From positions 4,840 to 68,839 of the forward strand of contig CAZUKP010000008.1 of NCBI GenBank assembly GCA_964620915.1: a stretch of DNA of 64,000 nt, read 5' to 3'. Made by a program: the position numbers and the translations under genes. The first letter of the stretch is position 1; every line of letters starts with the position of its first letter. The notes under the pieces are model-generated. The model ran no database searches and was not told the origin of the DNA. It saw only the letters and a list, made by a program, of their open reading frames with translations. Positions 26,962-35,799 of this stretch are shown in pieces. The stretch is from Hyphomicrobium_A sp964620915. GTDB taxonomy: Bacteria; Pseudomonadota; Alphaproteobacteria; Rhizobiales; Hyphomicrobiaceae.

Positions 26962-28911
26962 TTAGCCGCGCGGGGGCCGGCGGCGCTCTTGGAACCACTC
27001 GCGGTACTCGGTCATCTTTGCGCGCTGTGAACCAGGTGCGCGGCGCTTGCACGTGGACGCTTCCTTGCTTCCGTCAGGCGCGCCCCAGCGGTGTTCGACG
27101 CAGTCGTTGATGTTGTAGGCCATCTCAAGGTCGTCCACACGGTCGACGACGTCTTTGATCGTGAGCGTCCACTCGGAGCCGTCGGTGCGCTTATAGGAGA
27201 ACTTGCGCGCGGAAAGCTCCTCGACGAGCACGCTCTCCAGCTCAGCCTTCACATCGGCGGCGCTCTTGTCCTGAGGCATCGCATACCGCTCAGGCCGTCG
27301 CGCGACGCGATCGGGAAAATGGCGCACCACATCGATAGCGATCAACAAACGCAGATCGCGCGCGGGCGTGGCGAAGTCTTCCCACGCGCCCGTTGTTTCG
27401 AAGATCGAGGGCCCGGCAGGCATGCTGACTGTGCTGCCCCCTTTGATTTGGAATTCGCGCCCGTTCTCGACCGACGTCACGCGGGCGTTGACCTGTTCCT
27501 CCAACGCCGCGACCGCTTCCTTGATCGCACGCACGGGGTCGAGAGGCGCCGGCGACATCACGTCATCCATGCGATCGTAGAACGCTTCAATCGAAAGCTT
27601 CGACTGCTCAAGCGAGAAATTGCCGTAGTCGGGATGTTCGGCGATCTCTTCGTTGGTAAGGCGCCGTAGTGAGCCGTTTTTCGTCTTTACGATCGGGCGA
27701 AAGTTCTTAAACCCGGGCCCCCCGAGCGCGGGATCCTGTGAGAACAGGAAATTGCCGCGCCAAAAACGCTTTCGCGAAACCGTTCCATCGGGTTGCGCGT
27801 TGACGGCGAGGATGAGACCTGCGCCACCTTCAGGCTGCGGCAGGCGTTTTGAGATCAACAGTAGGTGCCCATAAGGGTCGGCATAAACGGTCCCAGGGCG
27901 CAGCGCCTCGCGCGTCAGCGGCACGGGATAGAGATCTGTTTTGCTGTCGTCACCCGCCGTTCGCCCGGCACCAGAATGAACGCCATTGGCGACGGTCGTG
28001 CGCAAATAGTATCCGAAACCCGGTACGAGGCCACTAGGCCTCTGGGATTGCCTGGTCACCTTTTTCGGTGGTGGCTGGGCGAAAAAGCTGAACGGGTCGT
28101 TGGATGCGGTTTGCTGCCGGGGTGGAGCGGGCGGTGGCTCTTCTTTTTGAATGTTCCACCACTGGTAGCATCTCGGCGCTTTGCCGCCGCCACCGCGCGA
28201 GCACTTCGAGTATCCGAACGGCAACCCCATTTTGAATGCGAAATACGCGCGCAAGAAGTAGGGAAGGTCGGCACAGTCGGGGCGAACAACGAGCCCCTGC
28301 TGGTCTTCGCGCAGACCCAAATGGTCGTGCAGGAAATTGCGATCGCGATCGCGCAGCACCTCGTGCAGCGCCTTCCATGAAAGCGTTTCCTCGAGCGGCG
28401 CATCGAAGAGTTTCTCGATCCATGCCGAATAGAGGTTCTCGGTGTTGCGATTCCATGAATCGCGTACCGGCCAGACGCTGTTCCTCGACGCCCCCGGCTG
28501 AGCGGGCCGGGATTTGCGCACGGTGATCTCTCGCGCCAAGGCGGGGCAATCGGCGGTCGCGCCGTTACGCGTCAGCTTTGCCTGCCACTTTCCAGCTGTG
28601 GGTGATTTGACTTCGGCGAACCAGAAGTAGGGCGGGCCGCCGCCCCGCTTATCCGATTTGGCCGCGACTTTTCCATTGGGCGTGATCAGCGACAGCTCGC
28701 CTTCGATCGGTTTTTCCGAAGCAAAGACGACGCGCAACGGTGCGCGTTTCCATGGCGTGATTGGCGAGGTCAGGACCGCGAGGTCGGCTGCATCTCCGCA
28801 GTCGCCAGACGGTCCATTGGTTTGTGCGTCGGCCGCTGAGGGGTAGCATGCGTATGCGATCAGCAAACATGCTGTCGCAGCAGCGGTGACAAATTTGCGT
28901 GGAGGATACAA
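26962..28911 (-). CDS. Large secreted protein with possible Cys/His hydrolase centre
   Basis: 649 residues from a TTG at 28911, chosen because AGGGGGG lies 6 bases before it and a signal peptide follows at once (about residues 1-30, ending AADAQ); the open frame continues upstream to 29079 but is not protein-like. An N-terminal beta domain (about 50-130) is followed by a helical part. PDCADLPYFLRAYFAF (Cys about 213) and VYADPYGHLLLISK (His about 349) have the Cys-at-helix-start and His-on-strand layout of NlpC/P60 or transglutaminase-like folds, which is inference. A Pro/Gln-rich linker lies at about 257-294. No named family recognised. Confidence 0.72.
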   Translation of the reverse strand: MYPPRKFVTAAATACLLIAYACYPSAADAQTNGPSGDCGDAADLAVLTSPITPWKRAPLRVVFASEKPIEGELSLITPNGKVAAKSDKRGGGPPYFWFAEVKSPTAGKWQAKLTRNGATADCPALAREITVRKSRPAQPGASRNSVWPVRDSWNRNTENLYSAWIEKLFDAPLEETLSWKALHEVLRDRDRNFLHDHLGLREDQQGLVVRPDCADLPYFLRAYFAFKMGLPFGYSKCSRGGGGKAPRCYQWWNIQKEEPPPAPPRQQTASNDPFSFFAQPPPKKVTRQSQRPSGLVPGFGYYLRTTVANGVHSGAGRTAGDDSKTDLYPVPLTREALRPGTVYADPYGHLLLISKRLPQPEGGAGLILAVNAQPDGTVSRKRFWRGNFLFSQDPALGGPGFKNFRPIVKTKNGSLRRLTNEEIAEHPDYGNFSLEQSKLSIEAFYDRMDDVMSPAPLDPVRAIKEAVAALEEQVNARVTSVENGREFQIKGGSTVSMPAGPSIFETTGAWEDFATPARDLRLLIAIDVVRHFPDRVARRPERYAMPQDKSAADVKAELESVLVEELSARKFSYKRTDGSEWTLTIKDVVDRVDDLEMAYNINDCVEHRWGAPDGSKEASTCKRRAPGSQRAKMTEYREWFQERRRPPRG

Positions 28912-29111
28912 TCGAGCCCCCCTGTGTGTGCCTCGACCGGAGGTCACCAATATTGTGAAAGTTGTGACTGAACCATGGCAATATTGGCTCTCGCGGTGAT
29001 CGAAGCCTCTCAATTTCGACGCTTGGGGCCAGCGAAACCTCGTATCGGCGGCCTTCAGCGGCCTGTTCAGCATCGGCAACGTTCACATAGATTGAATGCT
29101 CGGTTTGGGCC

Positions 29112-29531
29112 TTAAGGTTCGGCGTCCCGGCTCAAGTAGGGCAGCTTGTCTGCGTGATGGCCTATCATCTTCCATGTGCCGCTCTCCTTTCGAAACAGGT
29201 TTGTGGCACGGATCGAGACCATTCCAGGCACATCCCCGGTATTGGTGTTCGCGCCTTTTTCGAAGTTGTTTGTAATCGCTAGATCGCCACCTACGTTAAT
29301 CCGCATTCCTTCGGGCTCGACATGCCCGCCTAATTTCATGGCCGATTGTTTCTCCCACTCGGCACGAACTTCCGTCCATCCAACCTGGAATCCGCCGTCC
29401 GGTCCCATGTAGGTAACGTCGTCTTCGTGTGACCAAACCTCCACCATCGGAGCGACATTACCCTCAAACAGCGCATTCAAGGCCGCATAGAACCCGGCCG
29501 CCACCTCCGCAATCTCATCGTAGTTGTTCAT
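29112..29531 (-). CDS. NTF2-like (SnoaL/DUF4440) protein
   Basis: 139 residues, no signal peptide. The N-terminal helix VAAGFYAALNALFEGN is followed by MVEVWSHEDDVTYMGPDGGFQVGW, and the terminal strands SIRATNLFRKESGTWKMIGHHAD. This is the complete cone-shaped NTF2 fold used by ketosteroid-isomerase-like enzymes and small-molecule binders. GGGAG lies 10 bases before the ATG. Function not deducible. Confidence 0.82.
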   Translation of the reverse strand: MNNYDEIAEVAAGFYAALNALFEGNVAPMVEVWSHEDDVTYMGPDGGFQVGWTEVRAEWEKQSAMKLGGHVEPEGMRINVGGDLAITNNFEKGANTNTGDVPGMVSIRATNLFRKESGTWKMIGHHADKLPYLSRDAEP

Positions 29532-29641
29532 GTCTCAGCATCTCCCCGCATCGGTGTGCGCTTTCCCGATCCTGTGCCGCTATGCGCCCACGGCGCAGGT
29601 CAAAACTGATGAGGCGCGCCAGGTATTTCACCGACGCCGTG

Positions 29642-29926
29642 CTAGTCAGACAGCCCGCGCTTTAGATCATCGAGATTGAGGAGCGGCACAATAGTGATGT
29701 TTGCGTCAAGCGCGGCAAACATGGGTTCGGTGAGCTGGGGCAGGCGCGCCTGATCGGTCTCATCGAACACGATGTAGCCGGCGCGCTCACCGTCGCACAA
29801 GGTGAAATAGGCCGCTTGCGCGTTCGTCGCCTTGACAAGATTTTCGATCGCCTGTCCGAGCGTGCCGTCCTTGGCGGCCTCGTTGCCGCGCTCAACCGGA
29901 ATGGTGAATTTCAGCATCAGCCGCAT
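29642..29926 (-). CDS. Small ferredoxin-like-fold protein (DUF3303-like)
   Basis: 94 residues from the ATG at 29926, which has AGGAGG 9-10 bases upstream; the frame extends to 30019 without a site. MRLMLKFTIPVERGNEA starts a beta-alpha-beta unit, AAYFTLCDGERAGYIVFDE the second strand pair, and ANITIVPLLNLDDLKRGL the last. The length and pattern fit dimeric alpha/beta-barrel proteins of the DUF3303/stress-responsive type. No enzymatic residues can be named. Confidence 0.7.
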   Translation of the reverse strand: MRLMLKFTIPVERGNEAAKDGTLGQAIENLVKATNAQAAYFTLCDGERAGYIVFDETDQARLPQLTEPMFAALDANITIVPLLNLDDLKRGLSD

Positions 29927-30166
29927 TGTGTTTGCCTCCTGTCCAGCGATTGAGGCTGCATTATCCCTTGGCCGGAATGGCTTCGCAATCAATACGCTCG
30001 AAGCAAAGCCGAGTGTCATCTTAAACGTCGTGAGTAGTCTTGTTTACGGCGCGCTTGGCTCCTCGGCTGCGCCTGCTACACTGCATCGTCCGTCCTCGCC
30101 GTTCTCCAGCACGTTGGCAATGACGAGAATGAGCGCTCGAGTTTGGTCGAAGCGACTGGTCGTAAG

Positions 30167-30997
30167 ATGCGTTCAAGCGGCCTGCCAGGTGTGAGTTTCT
30201 GTTGCGTGCCGGACCGCCTCCTGCACCGCGGCCTCACGCTTGTCTACTGGCTCGTCCTTGCCGCGATGGTCTGCCCATCGACTGCGCGCGCTGAAGATCC
30301 AGAACCTCAAAAGGCCGAAGAGACGAAAACCGATACAGATGCGTCTGCCGAACTGACGCTCGAAACTTTCCTCGATCGGCTGATGATGGCGGAGTCCGAC
30401 GGCAACGATTTGGCGCGCAATTCGCGCTCAACCGCCGTAGGTCCGTTCCAGTTTGTGAATTCGACATTCCTCCACGTCGCGCGTCGGCACTTTGACGAGG
30501 AAACGGCCGCACTCACGCCATCGCAGATCCTGGCTTTGCGCACGAAGCGATCCTTTGCCCGCCGAGCCGCGGCAGCCTACACGAAGGACAACGCCACCCA
30601 CCTCGTGCGCGAGGGCTTCAAAGCGAGTTTTACGAACTTGCGCCTAGCCTATCTGGTCGGGCCCTCAGGCGCGGTGCGCGTGCTTGGTGCGGAGCTGGAC
30701 GCGAAAGTGACCGCCGTTCTCAGTTCGCGCGCGCTGCGGGCAAATCCCTTCATGAGGCGCATGACGGTGGCGGATTTGATCGCAAAGTGTGCGCGCGACC
30801 TTGAGGTCGATCCTCAGTCAACCGCGGGTCTCGTCGTGAGCGCTGATGCAGCGCCAGCCAAGCGACGCCGTCCCAAGATCAAGGTGAACTGCAACCTGTC
30901 GCGACCGAGCTGCCGGCGATGGCTCTCACTGGCGGAGGCGAAGCTGAAACGGAAAGAGGCGCGTGAAGCAAAGCAGAAAGAAGCAAAGCTGCCGTGA
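30167..30997 (+). CDS. Lytic-transglycosylase-like periplasmic protein
   Basis: 276 residues from the ATG at 30167; a TTG at 30143 is the alternative. A signal peptide covers about residues 20-42 (LTLVYWLVLAAMVCPSTARAE). The lysozyme-like core starts FLDRLMMAESDGNDLARN with Glu as candidate acid, then STAVGPFQFVNSTFLHVA, the family's G-x-x-Q-F segment. The remaining helices include FKASFTNLRLAYLVGPSGAVRVL. The C-terminus is Lys/Arg/Glu-rich (about 235-276). Predicted to cleave peptidoglycan glycan strands. Confidence 0.78.
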   Translation: MRSSGLPGVSFCCVPDRLLHRGLTLVYWLVLAAMVCPSTARAEDPEPQKAEETKTDTDASAELTLETFLDRLMMAESDGNDLARNSRSTAVGPFQFVNSTFLHVARRHFDEETAALTPSQILALRTKRSFARRAAAAYTKDNATHLVREGFKASFTNLRLAYLVGPSGAVRVLGAELDAKVTAVLSSRALRANPFMRRMTVADLIAKCARDLEVDPQSTAGLVVSADAAPAKRRRPKIKVNCNLSRPSCRRWLSLAEAKLKRKEAREAKQKEAKLP

Positions 30998-31097
30998 CTT
31001 GAATGGTTACGAGCTGGGGCTTGCTGCCAGCCGCTTCCCCTCCTTGGCTGACAGCAAGGCACCCTCCCTCAAATGACCCAAACAGCGGCTCTTGTGG

Positions 31098-33125
31098 CTA
31101 AGCGATGAAGTCATTGCCCAAGAGCGCAAGCTGATCGTAAACACCGCCAGGCCCTTCAAGCACGGCGTCGTTCCAACCCTGTGCCGTTAAATTGGCGAGT
31201 GTCAGATCCTCCGCCTGGACATCCTCGAAGACGTAGACGTGGCCGCCATTGCCGACCACTTCGATGTGAAGGTCGCCGTCAACTTCCGACAAGGTGATGC
31301 CGCTGGCGGAAAGAGCGCCAAAATCAATAAGGTCTTCGGATGGCGCAAAATCCGACACAAGTTCGACGGCAGCCCAGTTCCACGTCACGTGTACGGTATC
31401 TTGTGTTCCGTCGCCAATCGGAGGATCTGACGGTGTGTCTCCGGTGTCTCCGCCGGTGTCTCCGGTGTCGCCATTCCCATCGCCTGGACTGGCGTCTTGG
31501 CCGACCTGAGCCAGAATTTCGTCGGCTGCGGACTCGTCGAGAATGGTGAAGTTGGCCTCGGTCAGCTCCGACAGTGTGACGCCCTGAAGCGTCGCCATTT
31601 GGTTATTTGAGGGGATGTTGAAGATGACATTTCCGTTGCTCTCGGAGATGCCGATGTGCTCAGCGCCGAACCACCCGATGAAAATCGTGTCGGTGGCCGG
31701 GTCGAAATCCGTAACGACGTCGTTCGTACCCCAGGCCCAGTCGATTGCCACGGTCGCGGTGGCTGCAGTGACGTCCGCGCTGCCGTGTCCGTAGTTGACG
31801 CTCGGTTCTCCGCCTGTGTCTCCAGAGTCACCGGTGTCGCCATCAGTGTCGTCTGGGTCACCGGTGTCGCCATCAGTGTCGTCTGGGTCACTGGCGTCGC
31901 CACCAGTGTCATCTGGGTCACCCGTGTCGCCACCAGTGTCGTCTGGGTCACTGGCGTCGCCACCAGTGTCGTCTGGGTCACTGGCGTCGCCACCAGTGTC
32001 GTCGGGGTCACCCGTGTCGCCATCAGCGTCGCCTGGGTCACTCGCGTCGCCACCAGTGTCACCGGTATCACCCGTCCCATCGCTTGGCGATCCATCCTGC
32101 CCAATAAGAGTGAGGATTTCTTGCGCGGCAGTGTCGTCGAGAATGGTGAAGTTCGATGCGCTGAGCTGCGCCAGGGTCACGCCCTGCAATGTTGTCGTCT
32201 GGTTGTTGGAGGGAATCGAAAGAACGACATTGCCGTTGCTTTCATAGACGTTGATATGCTCGGCAGTGAACCAGGCCACGAGGATCGTATCGGTGGCCGG
32301 ATCAAAATTTGTCACCACGTCATGGGTGCCCCAGGCCCAGTCGATCACGACAGTTGCGGTGTCTTCGTCGACGCCCGCTGTCCCGTGATCGGCGCCACCT
32401 CCTGTCGAAGATCCATCACCCGGCGTGCCCAGGCCTTCATCGCCCGTCAATCGGTCTTCGAAGTAGTCGATCAGCGCCTGGACCTCGGGCGCGTCGAAAC
32501 CGCCGAACTGCTCCATGTATTGAAGAATGGAGGTTCCATATTCATCGTTGCTCAAGGTGCCGTTGAGCAGGAGCTGGACAGTTGCAGGCGCGCCGCGCAA
32601 ATGCGCCGCCGCAAGGACGCCAGTGAGCGATATGGTGACGGAGTTGATCGTCGTGCCGATGTAGTCGTCGAGACTCTTGCCGGCGGCGGCGAGGCCGTCT
32701 TCGATGATTTGGAGATTGTGTCCGAAGGCTTCTTGGATGGCGACGTCCTGCGCTTCTTTGGTCATGAAGTCTTCAAGTGACGTCACGCCGTTCTTGCCGG
32801 TCCAGGTGCCATCCCACGTGATCGTTGCTGCGCCGTTTCCGTAATAAAAGTCGTCGTCGTAGTAACCCAGGTCGATCAGCAACGCCTCGCCGAACTGATA
32901 GCCGACGAATCCGTAGGAGTTCAGGGACCGATAGGCCATCGACTCCCACTCAGCGTCGGTGAGGTTGCTCCAGCTCGAGTACTCGGGGAAGTAGTCCTGA
33001 ACGGTGCCGCGTGCCCACGAGTCGAGCTGGGCATCCGTAATGATACCGGCGTCGTAGCGCTCCCGGTCCCAGCCGGATTCGAAGGCTAAGAGGGCGCCGA
33101 GAAAATCATCAAACGTGCCAGCCAT
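31098..33125 (-). CDS. Large acidic secreted repeat protein with lysozyme-like N-terminal domain
   Basis: 675 residues from the ATG at 33125 (MAGTFDDFLGALLAFESGWD). Residues 1-225: a helical domain with FESG and, 60 residues on, GFVGYQFGEALLIDLGYY; the E-S-G and G-Y-Q-F spacing recalls transglycosylase/lysozyme-like domains (inference). Two similar modules (about 255-330 and 453-530; IDWAWGTHDVVTNFDPATDTI, NNQTTTLQGVTL) and a degenerate third (about 577-650) follow; this module is common in carbohydrate-active secreted proteins. Between modules 1 and 2 lies an Asp/Gly/Thr tract of 10-residue repeats. No N-terminal signal peptide, so export through a type I system via the C-terminus is likely. 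Very acidic. Confidence 0.8.
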   Translation of the reverse strand: MAGTFDDFLGALLAFESGWDRERYDAGIITDAQLDSWARGTVQDYFPEYSSWSNLTDAEWESMAYRSLNSYGFVGYQFGEALLIDLGYYDDDFYYGNGAATITWDGTWTGKNGVTSLEDFMTKEAQDVAIQEAFGHNLQIIEDGLAAAGKSLDDYIGTTINSVTISLTGVLAAAHLRGAPATVQLLLNGTLSNDEYGTSILQYMEQFGGFDAPEVQALIDYFEDRLTGDEGLGTPGDGSSTGGGADHGTAGVDEDTATVVIDWAWGTHDVVTNFDPATDTILVAWFTAEHINVYESNGNVVLSIPSNNQTTTLQGVTLAQLSASNFTILDDTAAQEILTLIGQDGSPSDGTGDTGDTGGDASDPGDADGDTGDPDDTGGDASDPDDTGGDASDPDDTGGDTGDPDDTGGDASDPDDTDGDTGDPDDTDGDTGDSGDTGGEPSVNYGHGSADVTAATATVAIDWAWGTNDVVTDFDPATDTIFIGWFGAEHIGISESNGNVIFNIPSNNQMATLQGVTLSELTEANFTILDESAADEILAQVGQDASPGDGNGDTGDTGGDTGDTPSDPPIGDGTQDTVHVTWNWAAVELVSDFAPSEDLIDFGALSASGITLSEVDGDLHIEVVGNGGHVYVFEDVQAEDLTLANLTAQGWNDAVLEGPGGVYDQLALLGNDFIA
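31831..32070. repeat. Tandem 30-bp repeats inside the acidic protein gene
   Basis: Eight head-to-tail 30-bp units, each encoding ten residues of the type DPDDTGGDAS on the minus strand. Units differ at a few positions (the second half is nearly constant, GTGTCGTCTGGGTCA on the plus strand). A degenerate unit precedes the array at 31801-31830. The unit length is a multiple of three, so copy-number change keeps the reading frame. Confidence 0.9.
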
Positions 33126-33620
33126 ATTGGTTGCGTCCTTCTCACATGCCGCCCCCAAACAGCCGTCTGACCAAACCCTCCGATCGCTCAGATTTGTGTC
33201 TAAACTTTGTCTTTTATAGAAATACATTCAACGTTTAGTGGAAATTAGGGATAACGGAGACGCGCTCTCGCGCCACAAAGGCGCACGGAGAGTTCGAGCA
33301 ATGGACAAATGGCCCGGTATGAGCCCGTTCCCGGCCAAGCGATGCCGGCGCGGAGCTGCCGGAAAGGAGCGCTTTCGCCGCCATTACTTAAGTGTTTGGT
33401 CAAGCATGAACGTCCAATCCCATCAAATGACGGGGTTTTTGTGATCTGGGCAAGGCGGAGATGACTATGCGTGCAGGCTTGCCGCGGCGCGCACGCCTGC
33501 TCTAACGTGCGCTGCCCTTGGCGTTGCGCTTTTTGCGGCGCTGGCGGTGGGACGAACACTTGGGTTCAATGCTGCGGACCCACTCCATCCTTAATGTCAA
33601 TCAGCTGAGGGAATGCGTCC
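33126..33620. other. Intergenic region between divergent genes, no gene supported
   Basis: 495 bp between the acidic repeat protein and the LysM protein. Only short frames with poor composition. It must hold the promoters of both genes and is long enough for a small RNA, but I see no conserved structure. Confidence 0.4.
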
Positions 33621-34235
33621 ATGTTGAGACTCCTGCTGGCCGCCGGCTGCCTTGTTCTGGGCAGTCTCTCCGCCGAGGCCGCCAATATTGCTTGCGGTGC
33701 TCCATATATCGTGAAGCTAGGCGACAACCTGACCAAACTGGCGCGGGAAGCCTATGGAAGTGGTCGGGCTTGGTACGTGATCTACAACGCCAACCAACAG
33801 GTCATCGGCAACAACGCTTCGCTCATTCAACCGGGACAGGCGTTCAAGATCCCTTGTTTGAATCTGCAAGACAAAGGGCCGTCGCTTGAGAAAGTGGCCG
33901 CAGGCGTGGCCGCGGAAGTCCGCGTCCTGTGTTCAAGGGAGCTGACAACATACTGCGCCGACGTGGCACCGGGTGGCGGGCGTGTGCTCGCGTGCTTTGC
34001 CGCTCACGAGGACAAGCTGTCGCCGGCGTGCGAGTTCGCGCTCTACAATTCGGCCTCGACTTTGGAGCGGACGGCCGTCGTCGCCGACTTTCTCGTTTCC
34101 CAGTGCGCAAGCGACGTCGCCAACTACTGTCAGCCGGTCCAGCCCGGGCAGGGACGGCTTCTCAATTGTCTGAAGCTGCACGGCGGGAAGCTGACGCCAA
34201 ACTGCAGGGCCGCAGTTAGCATGGCTGAGCAGTGA
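33621..34235 (+). CDS. Secreted LysM and cysteine-rich-repeat protein
   Basis: 204 residues. A signal peptide covers about 1-20 (LLAAGCLVLGSLSAEA). The LysM-like domain is at about 28-78 (YIVKLGDNLTKLAREAYGSGRAWYVIYNANQQV...IQPGQAFKIPC), the glycan-binding fold. Residues 100-200 hold two Cys-rich repeats (C-x7-C-x11-C-x12-C), resembling cys-rich GLG1-type repeats: CSRELTTYCADV then CASDVANYCQPV. Likely periplasmic and peptidoglycan-bound. A G+C-rich imperfect hairpin lies at 34259-34299 downstream. Confidence 0.8.
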   Translation: MLRLLLAAGCLVLGSLSAEAANIACGAPYIVKLGDNLTKLAREAYGSGRAWYVIYNANQQVIGNNASLIQPGQAFKIPCLNLQDKGPSLEKVAAGVAAEVRVLCSRELTTYCADVAPGGGRVLACFAAHEDKLSPACEFALYNSASTLERTAVVADFLVSQCASDVANYCQPVQPGQGRLLNCLKLHGGKLTPNCRAAVSMAEQ

Positions 34236-34484
34236 ATGGGGTTTGAAACGTCTGGTTGGGTCGGCAGCCGCACCATCGTGGGTGCCGCCGGCCCGACCGG
34301 ATCCCTCGTTTCAATGCACCCGAGATAATCACTTTGGCGTCGATCGTATTGAGATACGCTGAGTGCTGTGCGTTGAGCGATTCCGGGTAGCGGCGCTGTC
34401 TTAGTTTGAAATTTATGAACGTTGACAGACCATAGAGCTGACCGCTTTTGTGGTATCCCTAGTGCAAATCATGGAGGCACCGAG

Positions 34485-34697
34485 ATGGCTGGAACTGCCA
34501 AAGAGTTCTTGGAACGATGGAGGCAATCGTACGTATTTGCCGAAGCGCCAGGTTTCGCGACTCTTGACAATGTTTTGGACGAATGCTTTCGGGATGCCAA
34601 GGCAGAGGGCCACTCAGAGAACGATCTGACGGAAGCCGCCGGCGGGGATCTCCAAGCGTACGTTAAAGCCACAATTGTGAACGCGAGTGGTGGTTAG
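34485..34697 (+). CDS. Small hypothetical protein
   Basis: 70 residues from the ATG at 34485 with GGAGG 7 bases upstream, which decides the start over an ATG at 34422. Helical and acidic: GTAKEFLERWRQSYVFAEAPGFATLDNVLDECFRDA, ending AYVKATIVNASGG. The good initiation site and protein-like composition support a real gene. No family recognised. Confidence 0.65.
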   Translation: MAGTAKEFLERWRQSYVFAEAPGFATLDNVLDECFRDAKAEGHSENDLTEAAGGDLQAYVKATIVNASGG

Positions 34698-34763
34698 CGC
34701 CCGCGCCAACCATCAGTACGCGATCTGGTTTTGGCGAACTGGCGATGGTCGTTCCCTGGGCGC

Positions 34764-35693
34764 TTACTTGCGCACGCTGCAGCTAAAGTGATTGCCCTCG
34801 GGCCAATCGACCTGGGCGTCATCTCCCTTGATCCAAAACGTGATGCCGTGATCGGCGACATAGCGGGAACCTGAGCCGGAAATGGCGACCACGCCGATGA
34901 CGACGGTGTCACCTCTTTCGAGCCGCACGGTTGCTGGCTCGGTCTCGAAGAAGGTCGCCACGATTTCGTCGGCCGGATTTCCGTTGCATTCGTAGAAAAA
35001 CGGACCGCGCGCATCCATGAGCCCATAGCGTGCCTGAAGATCGGCGATGCGCAAATCATATAACCGCAGTGTGCACTGCCGCTTGTCGTCGGCTTTCCAG
35101 CAGTCGTTGCGGCCCTTGATCCAGCCGCGCTGTGTTGCCTTGAGCAGTTTCGTGGCTTCGCTTGCATCGGCGCCACCTTTGAGAGCTGCGAGGGCCGCGC
35201 GAAAGGTCTGGTTCAGCTTGCGGTCGAGTGCCGAGAGCTGTTGATCCGAGCAGATCAGGTTTTCGATGTCGCCCGAAGCTTTTTTGCAGTCGAAGGCAGG
35301 ACCTGCGCCGCTTGAATTGTCCGTTGCGGATGTCGCATCGCCTTTGGGTGCATCGCCTTCGGCGAGTTGCCAACCCGCGGCCCACCCTTTCACGGTGCCG
35401 TAAGAAATCCGGCACCATCGCGTTTTGCGCGCGGCTTCACGCTCGGCCTGCGAAGCCTTTTGCCATTCGGCGAATGTAAGACCGCCTTGGCAGCCGAGGT
35501 TCTGGATGCCGTCAGTGTCGGCCGGCAGCTCACCGATCTTCGGGCTGTCTGGATTAGGTTCAGAGCGGACGATCAGCACCTCATCGCCCGTAAGTTCTGT
35601 GACACGGAAAAAGTCTGGACCATCCGCTGTGGCGCCTGCCGCGCGAGGATGGAGAATTGCGATGACAAGAATGACAACCCGGAACAAGCGCAT
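34764..35693 (-). CDS. SH3-like / LprI (DUF1311) / MliC three-domain protein
   Basis: 309 residues from the ATG at 35693; the frame extends to 35762. A signal peptide covers about 1-22 (LFRVVILVIAILHPRAAGATA). SH3b-like domain about 28-105 (VLIVRSEPNPDSPKIGELPA). LprI/DUF1311 about 130-215: PAFDCKKASGDIENLICSDQQLSALDRKLN with the four Cys typical of it. MliC about 222-309: FFYECNGNPADEIVATFF, VRLERGDTVV, GSGSRYVADHGITFWIKG and the final Cys. The last two families inhibit lysozyme in other bacteria, so this is a candidate periplasmic lysozyme inhibitor. Confidence 0.85.
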   Translation of the reverse strand: MRLFRVVILVIAILHPRAAGATADGPDFFRVTELTGDEVLIVRSEPNPDSPKIGELPADTDGIQNLGCQGGLTFAEWQKASQAEREAARKTRWCRISYGTVKGWAAGWQLAEGDAPKGDATSATDNSSGAGPAFDCKKASGDIENLICSDQQLSALDRKLNQTFRAALAALKGGADASEATKLLKATQRGWIKGRNDCWKADDKRQCTLRLYDLRIADLQARYGLMDARGPFFYECNGNPADEIVATFFETEPATVRLERGDTVVIGVVAISGSGSRYVADHGITFWIKGDDAQVDWPEGNHFSCSVRK

Positions 35694-35799
35694 TTGGCGA
35701 GGTTTGCCCACCTTGGTGGCGATGCAGGAAAGCCTTGAGACCACGTCCATCCTTTTTCTCACCCCAGTAATTCCGTGAATCCGTCAACCGACGCCTACG

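Noticed and set aside
31831..32070. CRISPR array
   Set aside because: Units are contiguous with no spacers and encode protein; no cas genes.
31562..32780. Several long frames on both strands through the 30-bp repeats
   Set aside because: The repeat unit lacks stops in most frames, so long shadows are expected; only the minus-strand frame carries the conserved modules on both sides.
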